16,925 nucleotides of DNA. It comes from Gammaproteobacteria bacterium. Its GTDB lineage: Bacteria > Pseudomonadota > Gammaproteobacteria > Eutrophobiales > Eutrophobiaceae. The DNA lies in contig JAAXHV010000123.1 in assembly GCA_012270695.1 (NCBI GenBank), positions 1-16,925 of the forward strand, given 5' to 3'. Positions 7,759 through 14,924 of the stretch are shown piece after piece. How positions within the stretch are numbered: the stretch's first letter is position 1; the number at the start of each line of letters is the position of its first letter. The notes beneath the pieces were generated by a model. That model was given only the letters and a program-made list of their open reading frames with translations, was not told the DNA's origin and searched no databases. A program made the position numbers and the translations under genes.

Positions 7759-9065
7759 ATCACTTCAGGCAGGTTGGCAACAGACAGGCCAAGGGATAAC
7801 AACAAGCCTGTGGCCAGGACGATATTTCTTTTCAAACTCGCCACGTGCTCGCCCATAACCGCCCTGTTGTTGAGAAGGAACAGCAACACAAAAAAAGCCA
7901 GTGGAATGACGATGGTGTTGACTCCCATGAGCAGTAAATTTTTGGCCAATTCGGGGAATTCCCAGAATGGCGCGGATATTGCGGGTGCGAGGATGAAAAA
8001 CACCAGCGTGTATTTGAATGTCCTGTTATCGCCAGCATAGTGCCAGTTGAGCCGCATTATATCCAGGCAGGCATAACTGGTTACTTCCACGATTACGATA
8101 TAGGTGGTTATCGCCGCCACCAGCATGCCAAGGGAAAAAATGACGGGTCCCATAAAGCTGACGACTTCCGGGAAGGCGCGGACCAGTATCTTGCTGGCCT
8201 CGTTGACGGAATCGATCTCTGCATGGTTCGCCAGGGGATAGAGCGCAAATCCGCCGGCGATGATAATAAACAGGGAATACCCGCCGTACATCACACCGAA
8301 GTTGATGACGGATTTTCTGAATTCCCTGTTCAGGTCGGCCGCGCCGGCTTGGCTGTCCGCACTGAGATAGGAGATGCCGAATAATGCGCCCGGCGCCAAT
8401 ACGCTGCCAATGATGGCCATCATGGAAATACCGCTGTCGCGAGTTATCCCCTGTCCGGGCACCGGCAGGTCGGCAGGTACGCCGGGTATAAACCCCGCCA
8501 GAATTGCGCCTATCTCCTGGAAACCGCGCAAGGCCACGATCAGGAAGCAGATAAACATCAACAGCATGCAGGCTGTCATCACTCTCTGCATCCGTTCATA
8601 ACCTTCCGCGGCAAGCAGCCAGATTATCGCCGCGGCGAAACCCAGGGACAGGACAACTTGCGCAATACGATAGGAGTTGGCAGCGTCCCCGGCCATGCCC
8701 GTTTCCGCGGGATAATATCCGAACAGCGCCATTGAAGCTGACGTCATGATAGACACGTGCGCCATGCCGACGAGAACATGCACCGGCACGTGGATCAGGA
8801 TAATCAGCCAGGCAACACCCGGGTGGATGTGGTCGCGTATCAGGGAAAACATGCCGCGGTCTTTATTTACCAGGCCTATACGCGCGGCCGAATCCACGGA
8901 AATGACAAATAAAGGCAGGATGAGTACGGCCAGCCAGAGCAAATCATAGCGAAACCAGGCGCCGGCCAGGATGAGTGACGAGGTGGACCCTGCGCCCATG
9001 GAGCCTGCGGTGATGACTGCGGCCGGACCAACTATGGCGATAAAGTAAGCGACTAATTTTCGCAT
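7740..9065 (-). CDS. Divergent Nramp/SLC11-family transporter, copy 2
   Basis: This is a 441-aa multi-pass inner-membrane protein with about 11 hydrophobic segments. Family traits are IVGPAAVITAGSMGAG at 11-26, VNKDRGMFSLIRDHI at 66-80 and NNRAVMGEH at 399-407 near the C-terminus. In classical Nramp proteins the first unwound helix carries DPGN and the sixth carries a methionine-containing MPH motif, which together bind Mn/Fe. Here those places read GSMGAGST (21-28) and SVLAPGALFGISYL (221-234), so the usual metal ligands are absent and the cargo is unknown. The protein matches the upstream neighbour along its whole length, roughly half identical by eye, indicating a tandem duplication. It starts 18 bp after that gene's stop. 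No strong ribosome site is visible, so translation may depend on the upstream gene. Confidence 0.8.
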   Translation of the reverse strand: MRKLVAYFIAIVGPAAVITAGSMGAGSTSSLILAGAWFRYDLLWLAVLILPLFVISVDSAARIGLVNKDRGMFSLIRDHIHPGVAWLIILIHVPVHVLVGMAHVSIMTSASMALFGYYPAETGMAGDAANSYRIAQVVLSLGFAAAIIWLLAAEGYERMQRVMTACMLLMFICFLIVALRGFQEIGAILAGFIPGVPADLPVPGQGITRDSGISMMAIIGSVLAPGALFGISYLSADSQAGAADLNREFRKSVINFGVMYGGYSLFIIIAGGFALYPLANHAEIDSVNEASKILVRAFPEVVSFMGPVIFSLGMLVAAITTYIVIVEVTSYACLDIMRLNWHYAGDNRTFKYTLVFFILAPAISAPFWEFPELAKNLLLMGVNTIVIPLAFFVLLFLLNNRAVMGEHVASLKRNIVLATGLLLSLGLSVANLPEVIQMFAS

Positions 9066-9083
9066 AATGACATTTGCTGCTGG

Positions 9084-10409
9084 TTAACCGATCAGTGTCT
9101 GGACAAACTCCGGTAACTTTATGACGGATATGGTAAGCGACAGTACCAGTGCTGCCAGCAATATCACATTCCTCGGCATGCTTCCCGTATATTCACCCAT
9201 GACGGCTCTCTTGTTTATCAAAATCAGTACAGCCAGGTAAACAAGCGGCACCACGATTGCGTTGATCCCCATCAACAGCAGCAGCTTGAACAGGGCAGGA
9301 AAGCTCCACAGGGGCGCCAGTACCGCGGGCAGCACGATGCAAATAGACACTGTGCGCTTGAAGCGCCTGTTATCGCTGGTATGGTGCCAGGCAAAACCGA
9401 ACATATCGAGAATGAAATAAGTGATGACCTCCACTGTAACTACAAAAGTGGTCAGCGCTGCAATGACCATCCCGGCCGAAAATATCACCGGGCCGAGGAA
9501 TTCCAGCCCCTGTGGAAACGCGCGTAACAGTATCCTGCCGGCCTCGTGGACCGAATCGATCTCCGCGTGGTTTGCCAGTGGGTAGAGGGCAAAGCCGCCG
9601 GCAATGATGATGCACAGGGAACAGGCGCAGTAAAAGAAACCCAGGTTAATGACGGAATTGTGGAATTCGTGCCGCAGATCCACTACGCCCCCCCGCCGGT
9701 TGTCCGCGCTCAGGTACGGCATGCCCAGCATCGCGGCCGGCGCCAGGACACTGCCGACAATGCCCAATATGGTAATGCCGCTGCTGCGCATCATGTCCTG
9801 GCCGGGAACCGGCAGGTCCGCAGGTATCTTGGGCGCCATTCCCGACAGAATGGCGGACAGTTCCGTAAAACCGCGCAGCGCGACGATGAGAAAACAGACA
9901 AACATCAACACCATTAATGCAGTCATGTAACGTTGCATGCGTTGATAACCTTCCGAGGTCAGCAGCCAGATGATGCCGAGAGCAAATAACAGGGATACGA
10001 CCAGTTCTACTGCCTGGTAGTTGCTGCCGGCTAGTTCTGCTGCAGTATCAGGAGGATAATATTCGAACAGGGACAGCGCGGCCGAGGTCATGACCGACAT
10101 TTGTCCCATGCCGATGAGCAGGTGGACGGGGATATTAATCGCCAGCAGCAGCCAGCCCACACCCGGATGGAGATGCTCGCAGAGCAGGGTAAACATTCCC
10201 TTGTCTTTATTGAGTATGCCGATGCGGGAGGCGCTGTCGACTGTTATCACCAGCAGGGGAGAGATCAGGACGACTACCCAGAGCAGTTCATAGCGAAACC
10301 AGGCGCCGCTGAGTATCAGTGAAGAAGCTGTGCCGGCGCCGATGCTGGCGGCTGCCATCACCGCGGCAGGACCGACAATCCGTTTGAGATATCCTGAAAA
10401 GTTCTGCAC
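9084..10409 (-). CDS. Divergent Nramp/SLC11-family transporter, copy 1 (GTG start)
   Basis: This membrane protein is paralogous to the next gene, with IVGPAAVMAAASIGAG at 11-26, LNKDKGMFTLLCEHLHPG, LADLPVPGQ-type and HAEIDSV segments shared, and INKRAVMGEY near the end. The open frame extends upstream to an ATG at 10580, but that part overlaps the symporter gene and has no transporter-like sequence. A GTG at 10409 gives exactly 441 aa, the same length as the paralogue, with the N-termini aligning residue for residue, and lies 11 bp after the symporter stop. The canonical DPGN and MPH metal-binding motifs are replaced by SIGAGTA and VLAPAAMLGMPYL. Transport of something other than Mn/Fe, or a non-transport role, is possible. 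It is the middle gene of a three-gene leftward operon. Confidence 0.8.
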   Translation of the reverse strand: MQNFSGYLKRIVGPAAVMAAASIGAGTASSLILSGAWFRYELLWVVVLISPLLVITVDSASRIGILNKDKGMFTLLCEHLHPGVGWLLLAINIPVHLLIGMGQMSVMTSAALSLFEYYPPDTAAELAGSNYQAVELVVSLLFALGIIWLLTSEGYQRMQRYMTALMVLMFVCFLIVALRGFTELSAILSGMAPKIPADLPVPGQDMMRSSGITILGIVGSVLAPAAMLGMPYLSADNRRGGVVDLRHEFHNSVINLGFFYCACSLCIIIAGGFALYPLANHAEIDSVHEAGRILLRAFPQGLEFLGPVIFSAGMVIAALTTFVVTVEVITYFILDMFGFAWHHTSDNRRFKRTVSICIVLPAVLAPLWSFPALFKLLLLMGINAIVVPLVYLAVLILINKRAVMGEYTGSMPRNVILLAALVLSLTISVIKLPEFVQTLIG

Positions 10410-10420
10410 CGAAAGCGCCG

Positions 10421-12073
10421 TTAGAAACGCTGCCAGTAATCGCGCACGGTCTGCTTCATATCCCGGTGCAGCAGCATGATGCCGAACAGGTTCGGCAGCG
10501 CCATCAGCGCCAGGGTGACGGCCGAGAACAACCACACCATTGACGTGTCGACCACCGCGGCGGTAAAGAATGCCACGCAATAGAACAGGCGGTAGGGCAG
10601 CACCCAGCGCAGTCCGAACAGGTAGGTAACGGCGCGATCGCCGTAGTAGGACCAGGCTATGGCAGTGCTGAATGCGAACAGCATGAGGCCCAGTGTCACC
10701 GCGTACTGGCCGTAATCGCCCAGGAAGCTGCGTTTGAATGCCTCTACCGTCAGCGGTACGGAATGCAGCAGGGACCTGCCGCGCAGGGATACGTCGCCGG
10801 CAAGCGAGCCGTCATTGATCACAATGGCTCCGCTGTACGGTTCTCCGTCGATATGGAAATATACGTCTTCGGCAATGGAGCGGTTGTGCAGGATGGTGAT
10901 TCCGGCGTCCGAAAGTTGACCGTTTACGACATTGAAGCTGCCCTCAACAGGTTTCACCTGTGCGGAAGTGGAAGTGCTGCCGTTGAGGTGACGGAATAAA
11001 GTTTCCACGTGCGCCGGGTTCATATCGCTATAGACGCCACTGATAAACTGGGTATCGAATGCCTGAAACTCGTTATCGAATTTTTCCTTCCACACCCCCG
11101 AGGACAGGATGACCAGTCCCGTCAGTGTGCAGATCACCAGGGTGTCGAGAAACGGTTCCAGCAGTGAGACCATGCCTTCGGACACGGGTTCGTCACCCCT
11201 GGCCGAGGCGTGGGCGATGGGCGCGGATCCTTGTCCTGCCTCATTCGAGAACAGACCTCGGGCGACCCCCCTGTTGAAAGCGTAGGCAAAGGTGGCGCCG
11301 AGGAAACCTCCGGTGGCGGCAGTATCGGTGAATGCGGTTTGAAATACGGACAGGAAAGCAGGGATTACCTCTTCGATATTGGCGACGATGACCGCCAGGG
11401 CAGCGGCGAAATAGAGCAGGCCCATGATCGGCACTATCGCTGAAGTCACCCGGGCGATGCGGCGAATACCGCCGAGTATAACCAGTGCAAGCAACAGGGC
11501 GAACAGTGCGCCGCTTACCCAGGTGGGAATACCGAAAGAGGAATGCAGACCTGCGGCCATGTTATTGCTCTGCGGCATGTTGCCGGAACCCAGGGTACTG
11601 AATACTGTTGCGATCGCAAAAAACACGGCCAGCCATTTCATGTTCAGGGCGCGTTCCATGTAGTACATCGGTCCGCCGGCCATCTCGCCCTTTTCATCTT
11701 TGATCCGGTACTTGTGGGAAATCGTTACCTCCACGAACTTGGTGGTCATGCCGACGAAGGCCGTGGCCCACATCCAGAACAGCGCGGCGGGGCCGCCCAG
11801 GTGCAGGGCAAGCGCAACCCCGCCGATATTACCGGTGCCTACGGTGCCGGACAGGGCTGTGGACAAGGCCTGGAAGTGGGAAGTGTCGCCTTCAGCGTCG
11901 TGACTGGTATAACGCCCCGTAAGGGTCGCCCAGGCGCGCTTGAAGTAGCGTATCTGCGGGAAGCCCAGGTAAAGGGTAAAGAATACGCCAACTCCGAGCA
12001 GCAGCCAGGGGAAATACCAGGCAGCACCCAGGATTCCGTCAAGAAAAGCCAGGAAGTCGTTAAGTCCTTGCAT
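10421..12073 (-). CDS. AGCS-family sodium:alanine/glycine-type symporter with a central insertion
   Basis: This inner-membrane carrier belongs to the alanine-or-glycine:cation symporter family. The family signature is clear: ALSGTVGTGNIGGVALALHL at 72-91, EMAGGPMYYM at 130-139, STLGSGNMPQSNN at 159-171 and RGLFSNEAGQGSAPIAH at 272-288. The length is 550 aa against about 440-500 for the family. The excess lies at about 328-440, between two membrane segments, where family members have a short loop; this insert is hydrophilic and contains several Asn/Ser-rich stretches. The start is supported by the typical N-terminus (LNDFLAFLDGIL before the first membrane segment), but no Shine-Dalgarno sequence precedes it. 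It heads an operon with the two Nramp-like genes. Amino-acid uptake is the family role; the actual substrate is not known. Confidence 0.88.
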   Translation of the reverse strand: MQGLNDFLAFLDGILGAAWYFPWLLLGVGVFFTLYLGFPQIRYFKRAWATLTGRYTSHDAEGDTSHFQALSTALSGTVGTGNIGGVALALHLGGPAALFWMWATAFVGMTTKFVEVTISHKYRIKDEKGEMAGGPMYYMERALNMKWLAVFFAIATVFSTLGSGNMPQSNNMAAGLHSSFGIPTWVSGALFALLLALVILGGIRRIARVTSAIVPIMGLLYFAAALAVIVANIEEVIPAFLSVFQTAFTDTAATGGFLGATFAYAFNRGVARGLFSNEAGQGSAPIAHASARGDEPVSEGMVSLLEPFLDTLVICTLTGLVILSSGVWKEKFDNEFQAFDTQFISGVYSDMNPAHVETLFRHLNGSTSTSAQVKPVEGSFNVVNGQLSDAGITILHNRSIAEDVYFHIDGEPYSGAIVINDGSLAGDVSLRGRSLLHSVPLTVEAFKRSFLGDYGQYAVTLGLMLFAFSTAIAWSYYGDRAVTYLFGLRWVLPYRLFYCVAFFTAAVVDTSMVWLFSAVTLALMALPNLFGIMLLHRDMKQTVRDYWQRF

Positions 12074-12104
12074 AATATTATACTTTAATTTTATTATTTA
12101 ACCA

Positions 12105-12134
12105 TTTGAAATAGAATTATTAATCTATTTCAAA
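12105..12134. repeat. Perfect 10-bp inverted repeat upstream of the symporter operon
   Basis: TTTGAAATAG at 12105-12114 and CTATTTCAAA at 12125-12134 are exact reverse complements around a 10-bp AT-rich spacer. The centres are 20 bp apart, about two helical turns. The dyad lies 31-61 bp upstream of the symporter ATG (12073), where operators and promoters sit. There is no T-run, so it is not a terminator. On the minus strand the arms contain TTGAAA and TTCAAA, which are possible -35 elements. It is probably an operator for an unidentified dimeric regulator. Confidence 0.5.
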
Positions 12135-12187
12135 CCTGTACCCGACGCCACATACCGAATGGATTATCTCCTGTAAAGACAGTACCC

Positions 12188-12213
12188 CGGTAAACTTTTT
12201 TCCCAGTTTACGG
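12188..12213. repeat. Small dyad upstream of the Spy-like gene
   Basis: GTAAAC at 12190-12195 and GTTTAC at 12206-12211 are inverted copies, extended by CCG/CGG with one unpaired base. They lie about 95 bp upstream of the Spy-like start and just before a possible -10 (TATATT, 12223-12228). It could be an operator or a chance hairpin. Confidence 0.25.
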
Positions 12214-12290
12214 TCAAATCCATATATTTTCCATGATGTTTGCCAATCCATCCATTACACTGTTCATCGTCGCTACTTTCAATCAACCAC

Positions 12291-12297
12291 AGAGGAG
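12291..12297 (+). promoter_or_regulatory. Ribosome binding site of the Spy-like gene
   Basis: AGAGGAG ends 7 bases before the ATG at 12305. This decides the start in favour of 12305 over the in-frame ATG at 12233, which has no such site and would bury the signal peptide behind 24 extra residues. Confidence 0.8.
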
Positions 12298-12304
12298 AAA
12301 ATTA

Positions 12305-12646
12305 ATGAATAAATTACTCATTGCCGCTTTTGTTTCTATGTTGCTGGCCGCGGGGGCCAGTGCCGAGCATCATACTGGCGGCAAACACAAGAACAAGTTG
12401 CTCAGCAAACTGGAACTCACGGAGGAGCAGAAGCAACCCGTAGCCGATATCCTTAAGGAACAATGGAAAAAGAGCAGGGAGATCATGGAACCCGCGTTCG
12501 AACAGGTCAGGCCGCAGATGGAAGCCTTGCACGAGAAAACCAGGCAGAGGCTTGCTGGTGTCCTTACCGAGGAGCAGTTGCAGAAGTACGATAAGATGAG
12601 CAGCAAACGCCATAAACGCATGAACAAGCGCTATTCTCACAGGTAG
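12305..12646 (+). CDS. Small periplasmic Spy/CpxP-like (LTxxQ) protein
   Basis: The protein has 113 aa. Residues 1-20 are a Sec signal peptide (charged start, LLIAAFVSMLLAAGASA), with cleavage likely after ASA. The mature part is charged and helical with two LTEEQ motifs, at 38-42 and 87-91, the hallmark of the LTxxQ family that includes the periplasmic chaperone Spy and the stress sensor CpxP. The C-terminal tail is very basic (KRHKRMNKRYSHR), and His residues follow the cleavage site (EHHTGGKH), which could bind metal. Family members act in envelope stress or metal tolerance as small cradle-like dimers. The gene stands alone on the plus strand, convergent with the amidohydrolase 25 bp away. 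The assignment rests on the motif pair and architecture. Confidence 0.7.
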   Translation: MNKLLIAAFVSMLLAAGASAEHHTGGKHKNKLLSKLELTEEQKQPVADILKEQWKKSREIMEPAFEQVRPQMEALHEKTRQRLAGVLTEEQLQKYDKMSSKRHKRMNKRYSHR

Positions 12647-12671
12647 CGGCACCCGCGCCAAGACTTGTTCG

Positions 12672-14078
12672 TTATTGTATCGCCCGGATTTCTTTATCAA
12701 TCCTTGCTGCAATCGTCCGGGCCGATTTAATTACTTCATGCTCATCCAGTGTCAGTACTTTACGGTCTTCCATAAGCACTTTACCGTCAACGATGACAGT
12801 CTGCACGTCCTGGGCATCGACGGCATAAACAAGATGGGACACAACGTCATACATGGGGACCAGGTGGGCAGCCTCCAGTGATACCAGGATAAGGTCCGCA
12901 TGTTTGCCTGTCGCCAGTGATCCGGTATCATCCAGACCGATAGCCGCGGCGCCGACTCTGGTGGCGGTCTCCAGGACTCTTATGGCAGGCATGGTCTCAG
13001 GGTCCAGCAGGCGGCCCTTGTGTATATATGCGGCCAGGCGGATCTCGTCCCACATGTCCAGGTCGTTGTTGGAGGCTGCCCCGTCCGTGCCCAGACCCAC
13101 CGCGACACCGGCGTCCAGCATTTCAGGAACCGGAGCAAAACCGGATGCGATCTTCATGTTGGACGTGGGGTTGTGGATAGCGCCCACCCTGCGTGCGGAC
13201 AGAATGGATATTTCGGCTTTCGTCGGCCAGACAACGTGGGCGGCAATGATTGGGCCATGGAAGAAACCGATTTTTTCAAGATGGTTGATCGATGTCTCTC
13301 CGTACCTGTCTCCCACGAGCTTGAGTTCGGCCTTTGACTCGGAAAGGTGGATCGCAATGCCCACGGAGAGTTCATCAGCCCGTTTTCTTACGATCTTCAG
13401 GTTGTCGGGTGTAATGGTATAGGCCGCGTGAGGCGCAAAGACAGGGGTGATACGGTTGTTCCTGTTTTTCCATTGCTCGATAAAACTCTCGGCCTTGTTC
13501 ATTGCATCGACAAAGTTTTTGGTGTAGCCGCTTTCCTGTTCGATGACGGCAGCCCCGATAATCGCTCGCAGGCCGCATTCCTCCATCACCCGGGCGATCT
13601 CCTTTGGATGAAAATACATATCCACGACGGTCGTTGTGCCGCCCCTGATCATCTCAAGACAGGCCAGTTGTGTACCGACACGCACAAATTCTTTATTCAC
13701 AAAGCGGATTTCGGCGGGAAAGATGTATTTTGTCAGCCATTCCATTAGTTCAAGGTCATCGGCAATACCGCGAAAGAGAACCATAGCCGCATGGGTGTGC
13801 CCGTTCACAAGACCCGGCATCAGCACCTGGTTTTTACCGGCAATTCGTTTTGTTGGCGAGAATTTCCTGTTAATCGATGTCTGCTCATCGACCGCGATAA
13901 TGATCCCGTTGTCAATGGCAATAGCGCCTTTATTGATTATCGTATTTTTCTCATCCATGGTGACGACATAATCAGCTGAAACGACCAGATCAATGTCGTC
14001 TGCATTGGCATACGGACTTTTCAAGGCCAGTATCGACAGGGAAATAAGCAACAACCAGAGGTGAATTCTGCTATTCAT
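12672..14078 (-). CDS. Amidohydrolase of the MTA/SAH-deaminase (TrzA/AtzB) group with a signal peptide
   Basis: The protein has 468 aa. The metal-dependent deaminase fold is intact: VNGHTHAAM with H94 and H96, LMEWLTKYIFPAE (112-123), APHAAY with H217, HLSESKAE with H244 and E247, HVVWP at 281, HNPTSNMKIASG (302-313) and TDGAASNN with D332. These match the metal ligands and catalytic residues of 5-methylthioadenosine/S-adenosylhomocysteine deaminases, which deaminate adenine nucleosides, and of related guanine and triazine hydrolases. Unlike most of that group, it begins with a hydrophobic leader (LWLLLISLSILAL, then SPYANA before DD), so a periplasmic location is predicted. The ATG overlaps the end of the AbrB-type gene by 8 bp, implying translational coupling. 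The natural substrate is uncertain. Confidence 0.85.
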   Translation of the reverse strand: MNSRIHLWLLLISLSILALKSPYANADDIDLVVSADYVVTMDEKNTIINKGAIAIDNGIIIAVDEQTSINRKFSPTKRIAGKNQVLMPGLVNGHTHAAMVLFRGIADDLELMEWLTKYIFPAEIRFVNKEFVRVGTQLACLEMIRGGTTTVVDMYFHPKEIARVMEECGLRAIIGAAVIEQESGYTKNFVDAMNKAESFIEQWKNRNNRITPVFAPHAAYTITPDNLKIVRKRADELSVGIAIHLSESKAELKLVGDRYGETSINHLEKIGFFHGPIIAAHVVWPTKAEISILSARRVGAIHNPTSNMKIASGFAPVPEMLDAGVAVGLGTDGAASNNDLDMWDEIRLAAYIHKGRLLDPETMPAIRVLETATRVGAAAIGLDDTGSLATGKHADLILVSLEAAHLVPMYDVVSHLVYAVDAQDVQTVIVDGKVLMEDRKVLTLDEHEVIKSARTIAARIDKEIRAIQ

Positions 14079-14211
14079 GACAATACAAATACGAAGAAGG
14101 CGGCTGTCCTGTTTTCAATTCGATCTGATCACCTGGACCTACACCCAGCGCATCCAGCACCCGGGCAGGGAAAGTGACCTGTCGTTTGGATGTAATCTTT
14201 ACTATCATCAT
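14071..14211 (-). CDS. AbrB/SpoVT-type DNA-binding protein (antitoxin-like)
   Basis: The protein has 46 aa from the ATG at 14211, or 45 from the adjacent ATG at 14208. Residues 3-33 (IVKITSKRQVTFPARVLDAL then GVGPGDQIEL) are a typical swapped-hairpin AbrB/MazE domain, the DNA-binding part of transition-state regulators and many antitoxins. A strong AAGGAG (14216-14221) fixes this start; the frame extends upstream to 14256 without domain sequence. The tail is short, with no room for a toxin-binding extension. The stop overlaps the start of the amidohydrolase, so its direct partner is an enzyme rather than a recognisable toxin. A dyad immediately upstream (14233-14263) could be its own operator. 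Confidence 0.75.
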   Translation of the reverse strand: MMIVKITSKRQVTFPARVLDALGVGPGDQIELKTGQPPSSYLYCHE

Positions 14212-14215
14212 AGGT

Positions 14216-14221
14216 CTCCTT
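14216..14221 (-). promoter_or_regulatory. Shine-Dalgarno of the AbrB-type gene
   Basis: On the minus strand this reads AAGGAG, ending 4 bases before the first of two adjacent ATG codons and 7 before the second. It shows that the upstream part of the open frame is not translated. Confidence 0.75.
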
Positions 14222-14232
14222 ACAAATATGTC

Positions 14233-14263
14233 ATTATAGTGAGGAAAAGTTGTCAACTATAAT
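14233..14263. promoter_or_regulatory. Inverted repeat with promoter-like hexamers before the AbrB-type gene
   Basis: ATTATAGT (14233-14240) and ACTATAAT (14256-14263) are exact inverted copies with centres 23 bp apart; a second palindrome, AGTTGTCAACT, sits at 14248-14258. On the minus strand these provide a consensus TTGACA (14251-14256) and a consensus TATAAT (14233-14238), but only 12 bp apart, too short for a normal sigma-70 promoter. AbrB-type proteins often repress their own promoters through such AT-rich dyads, so autoregulation is plausible. Confidence 0.45.
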
Positions 14264-14909
14264 TTAATAAAGGCATTGGTTTGTCTGCTGTAACAGGCGC
14301 TGCGCCGAGTTCTATGAGGCGCTCATTATCCGGAGAAGCCAGGGTGAATACCGGTTTATCCTGGGCCAGTATGTCCATGCACAGTTTTTCATTCTTCCCG
14401 CCGTTCTCAGCATGTGCAATGAGGAGACAGTGGGAGAGGGCGGCGACATAAGCATTACGCAGGATTGCTGAACCTGACGTGGCGCGGCTGATGCTACCGT
14501 CAAAGAATGAAAGCAACAACAATCGCCCATCGGATAGAGGTTTTCTCCAGTTTGCTGGAATCCGCATTGTGCCGAGTCCGCGGGCAGGACAGATTATGAT
14601 CCTGGCGGAACCCCGTAATACCAAGTCGAGGAATTCTTTCTCCATCGCAGACTGGAATCCGCCAATAAGCGTAATGTTGTGATTACGAAGCGCGCGAGCA
14701 AGATCGTAGATTTTGAGAAGGGCGTCACCGGGACAGCGTACGGAACAGCAAAAGCCGATTATCTTTCCCTCAAGCAGGTCGAGGTTGCCTTGTACTGTGA
14801 TAACAGGCGGGCGTGCATTGCTCTCACAGCGCCGCAGCACGGCAGGATATTCTACAGCGTCGGGTTGCAGGGTAATGCAGTTTCTGGCGTCCATGCGGCC
14901 TGACCCCAT
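14253..14909 (-). CDS. DprA/Smf-like SLOG-fold protein, shortened and divergent
   Basis: The protein has 218 aa from ATG 14909, or 213 from ATG 14894. Its layout follows the DprA Rossmann domain: YPAVLRRCE (21-29), PPVITVQGNLDLL (34-46), a first strand IIGFCCSVRCPGD (50-62), ITLIGGF (79-85), ALL/VLRGSARIIICPARGL (97-111), SGSAILRNAYVAALSHCLLIAHAE (145-168) and KPVFTLASPDNERLIELGA (185-203). DprA loads RecA on incoming single-stranded DNA during transformation. Genuine DprA is longer (about 290-380 aa) and has GSR and SGLARGID motifs; here they read CSVR and GGFQSAME, so normal DprA activity is doubtful. A SLOG-type ligand-binding or defence-linked role is possible. The first ATG lies inside a repeated 12-bp motif (14899-14910), which weakens that start. 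It may be cotranscribed with the flanking small genes. Confidence 0.65.
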   Translation of the reverse strand: MGSGRMDARNCITLQPDAVEYPAVLRRCESNARPPVITVQGNLDLLEGKIIGFCCSVRCPGDALLKIYDLARALRNHNITLIGGFQSAMEKEFLDLVLRGSARIIICPARGLGTMRIPANWRKPLSDGRLLLLSFFDGSISRATSGSAILRNAYVAALSHCLLIAHAENGGKNEKLCMDILAQDKPVFTLASPDNERLIELGAAPVTADKPMPLLNYS

Positions 14910-14910
14910 T
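14899..14910. repeat. Copy 1 of a 12-bp direct repeat (CCTGACCCCATT)
   Basis: CCTGACCCCATT occurs here and again exactly at 15492-15503. The reverse complement, AATGGGGTCAGG, is of a type I recall in REP/RAYT-associated repeats of gammaproteobacteria. This copy overlaps the first possible start of the DprA-like gene. Confidence 0.5.
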
Positions 14911-14924
14911 TCACTCGTATTTGT

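Noticed and set aside
10410..10580. N-terminal 57-residue extension of Nramp-like copy 1 from ATG 10580
   Set aside because: It overlaps the symporter coding end, has no transporter-like sequence, and the GTG start matches the paralogue's length exactly.
12077..12082. TATAAT on the minus strand as the -10 of the symporter gene
   Set aside because: It ends only three bases before the start codon, so transcription would begin within or after the ATG.
12233..12304. Upstream ATG for the Spy-like protein
   Set aside because: It would place 24 residues before the signal peptide and lacks a ribosome site; AGAGGAG serves ATG 12305.
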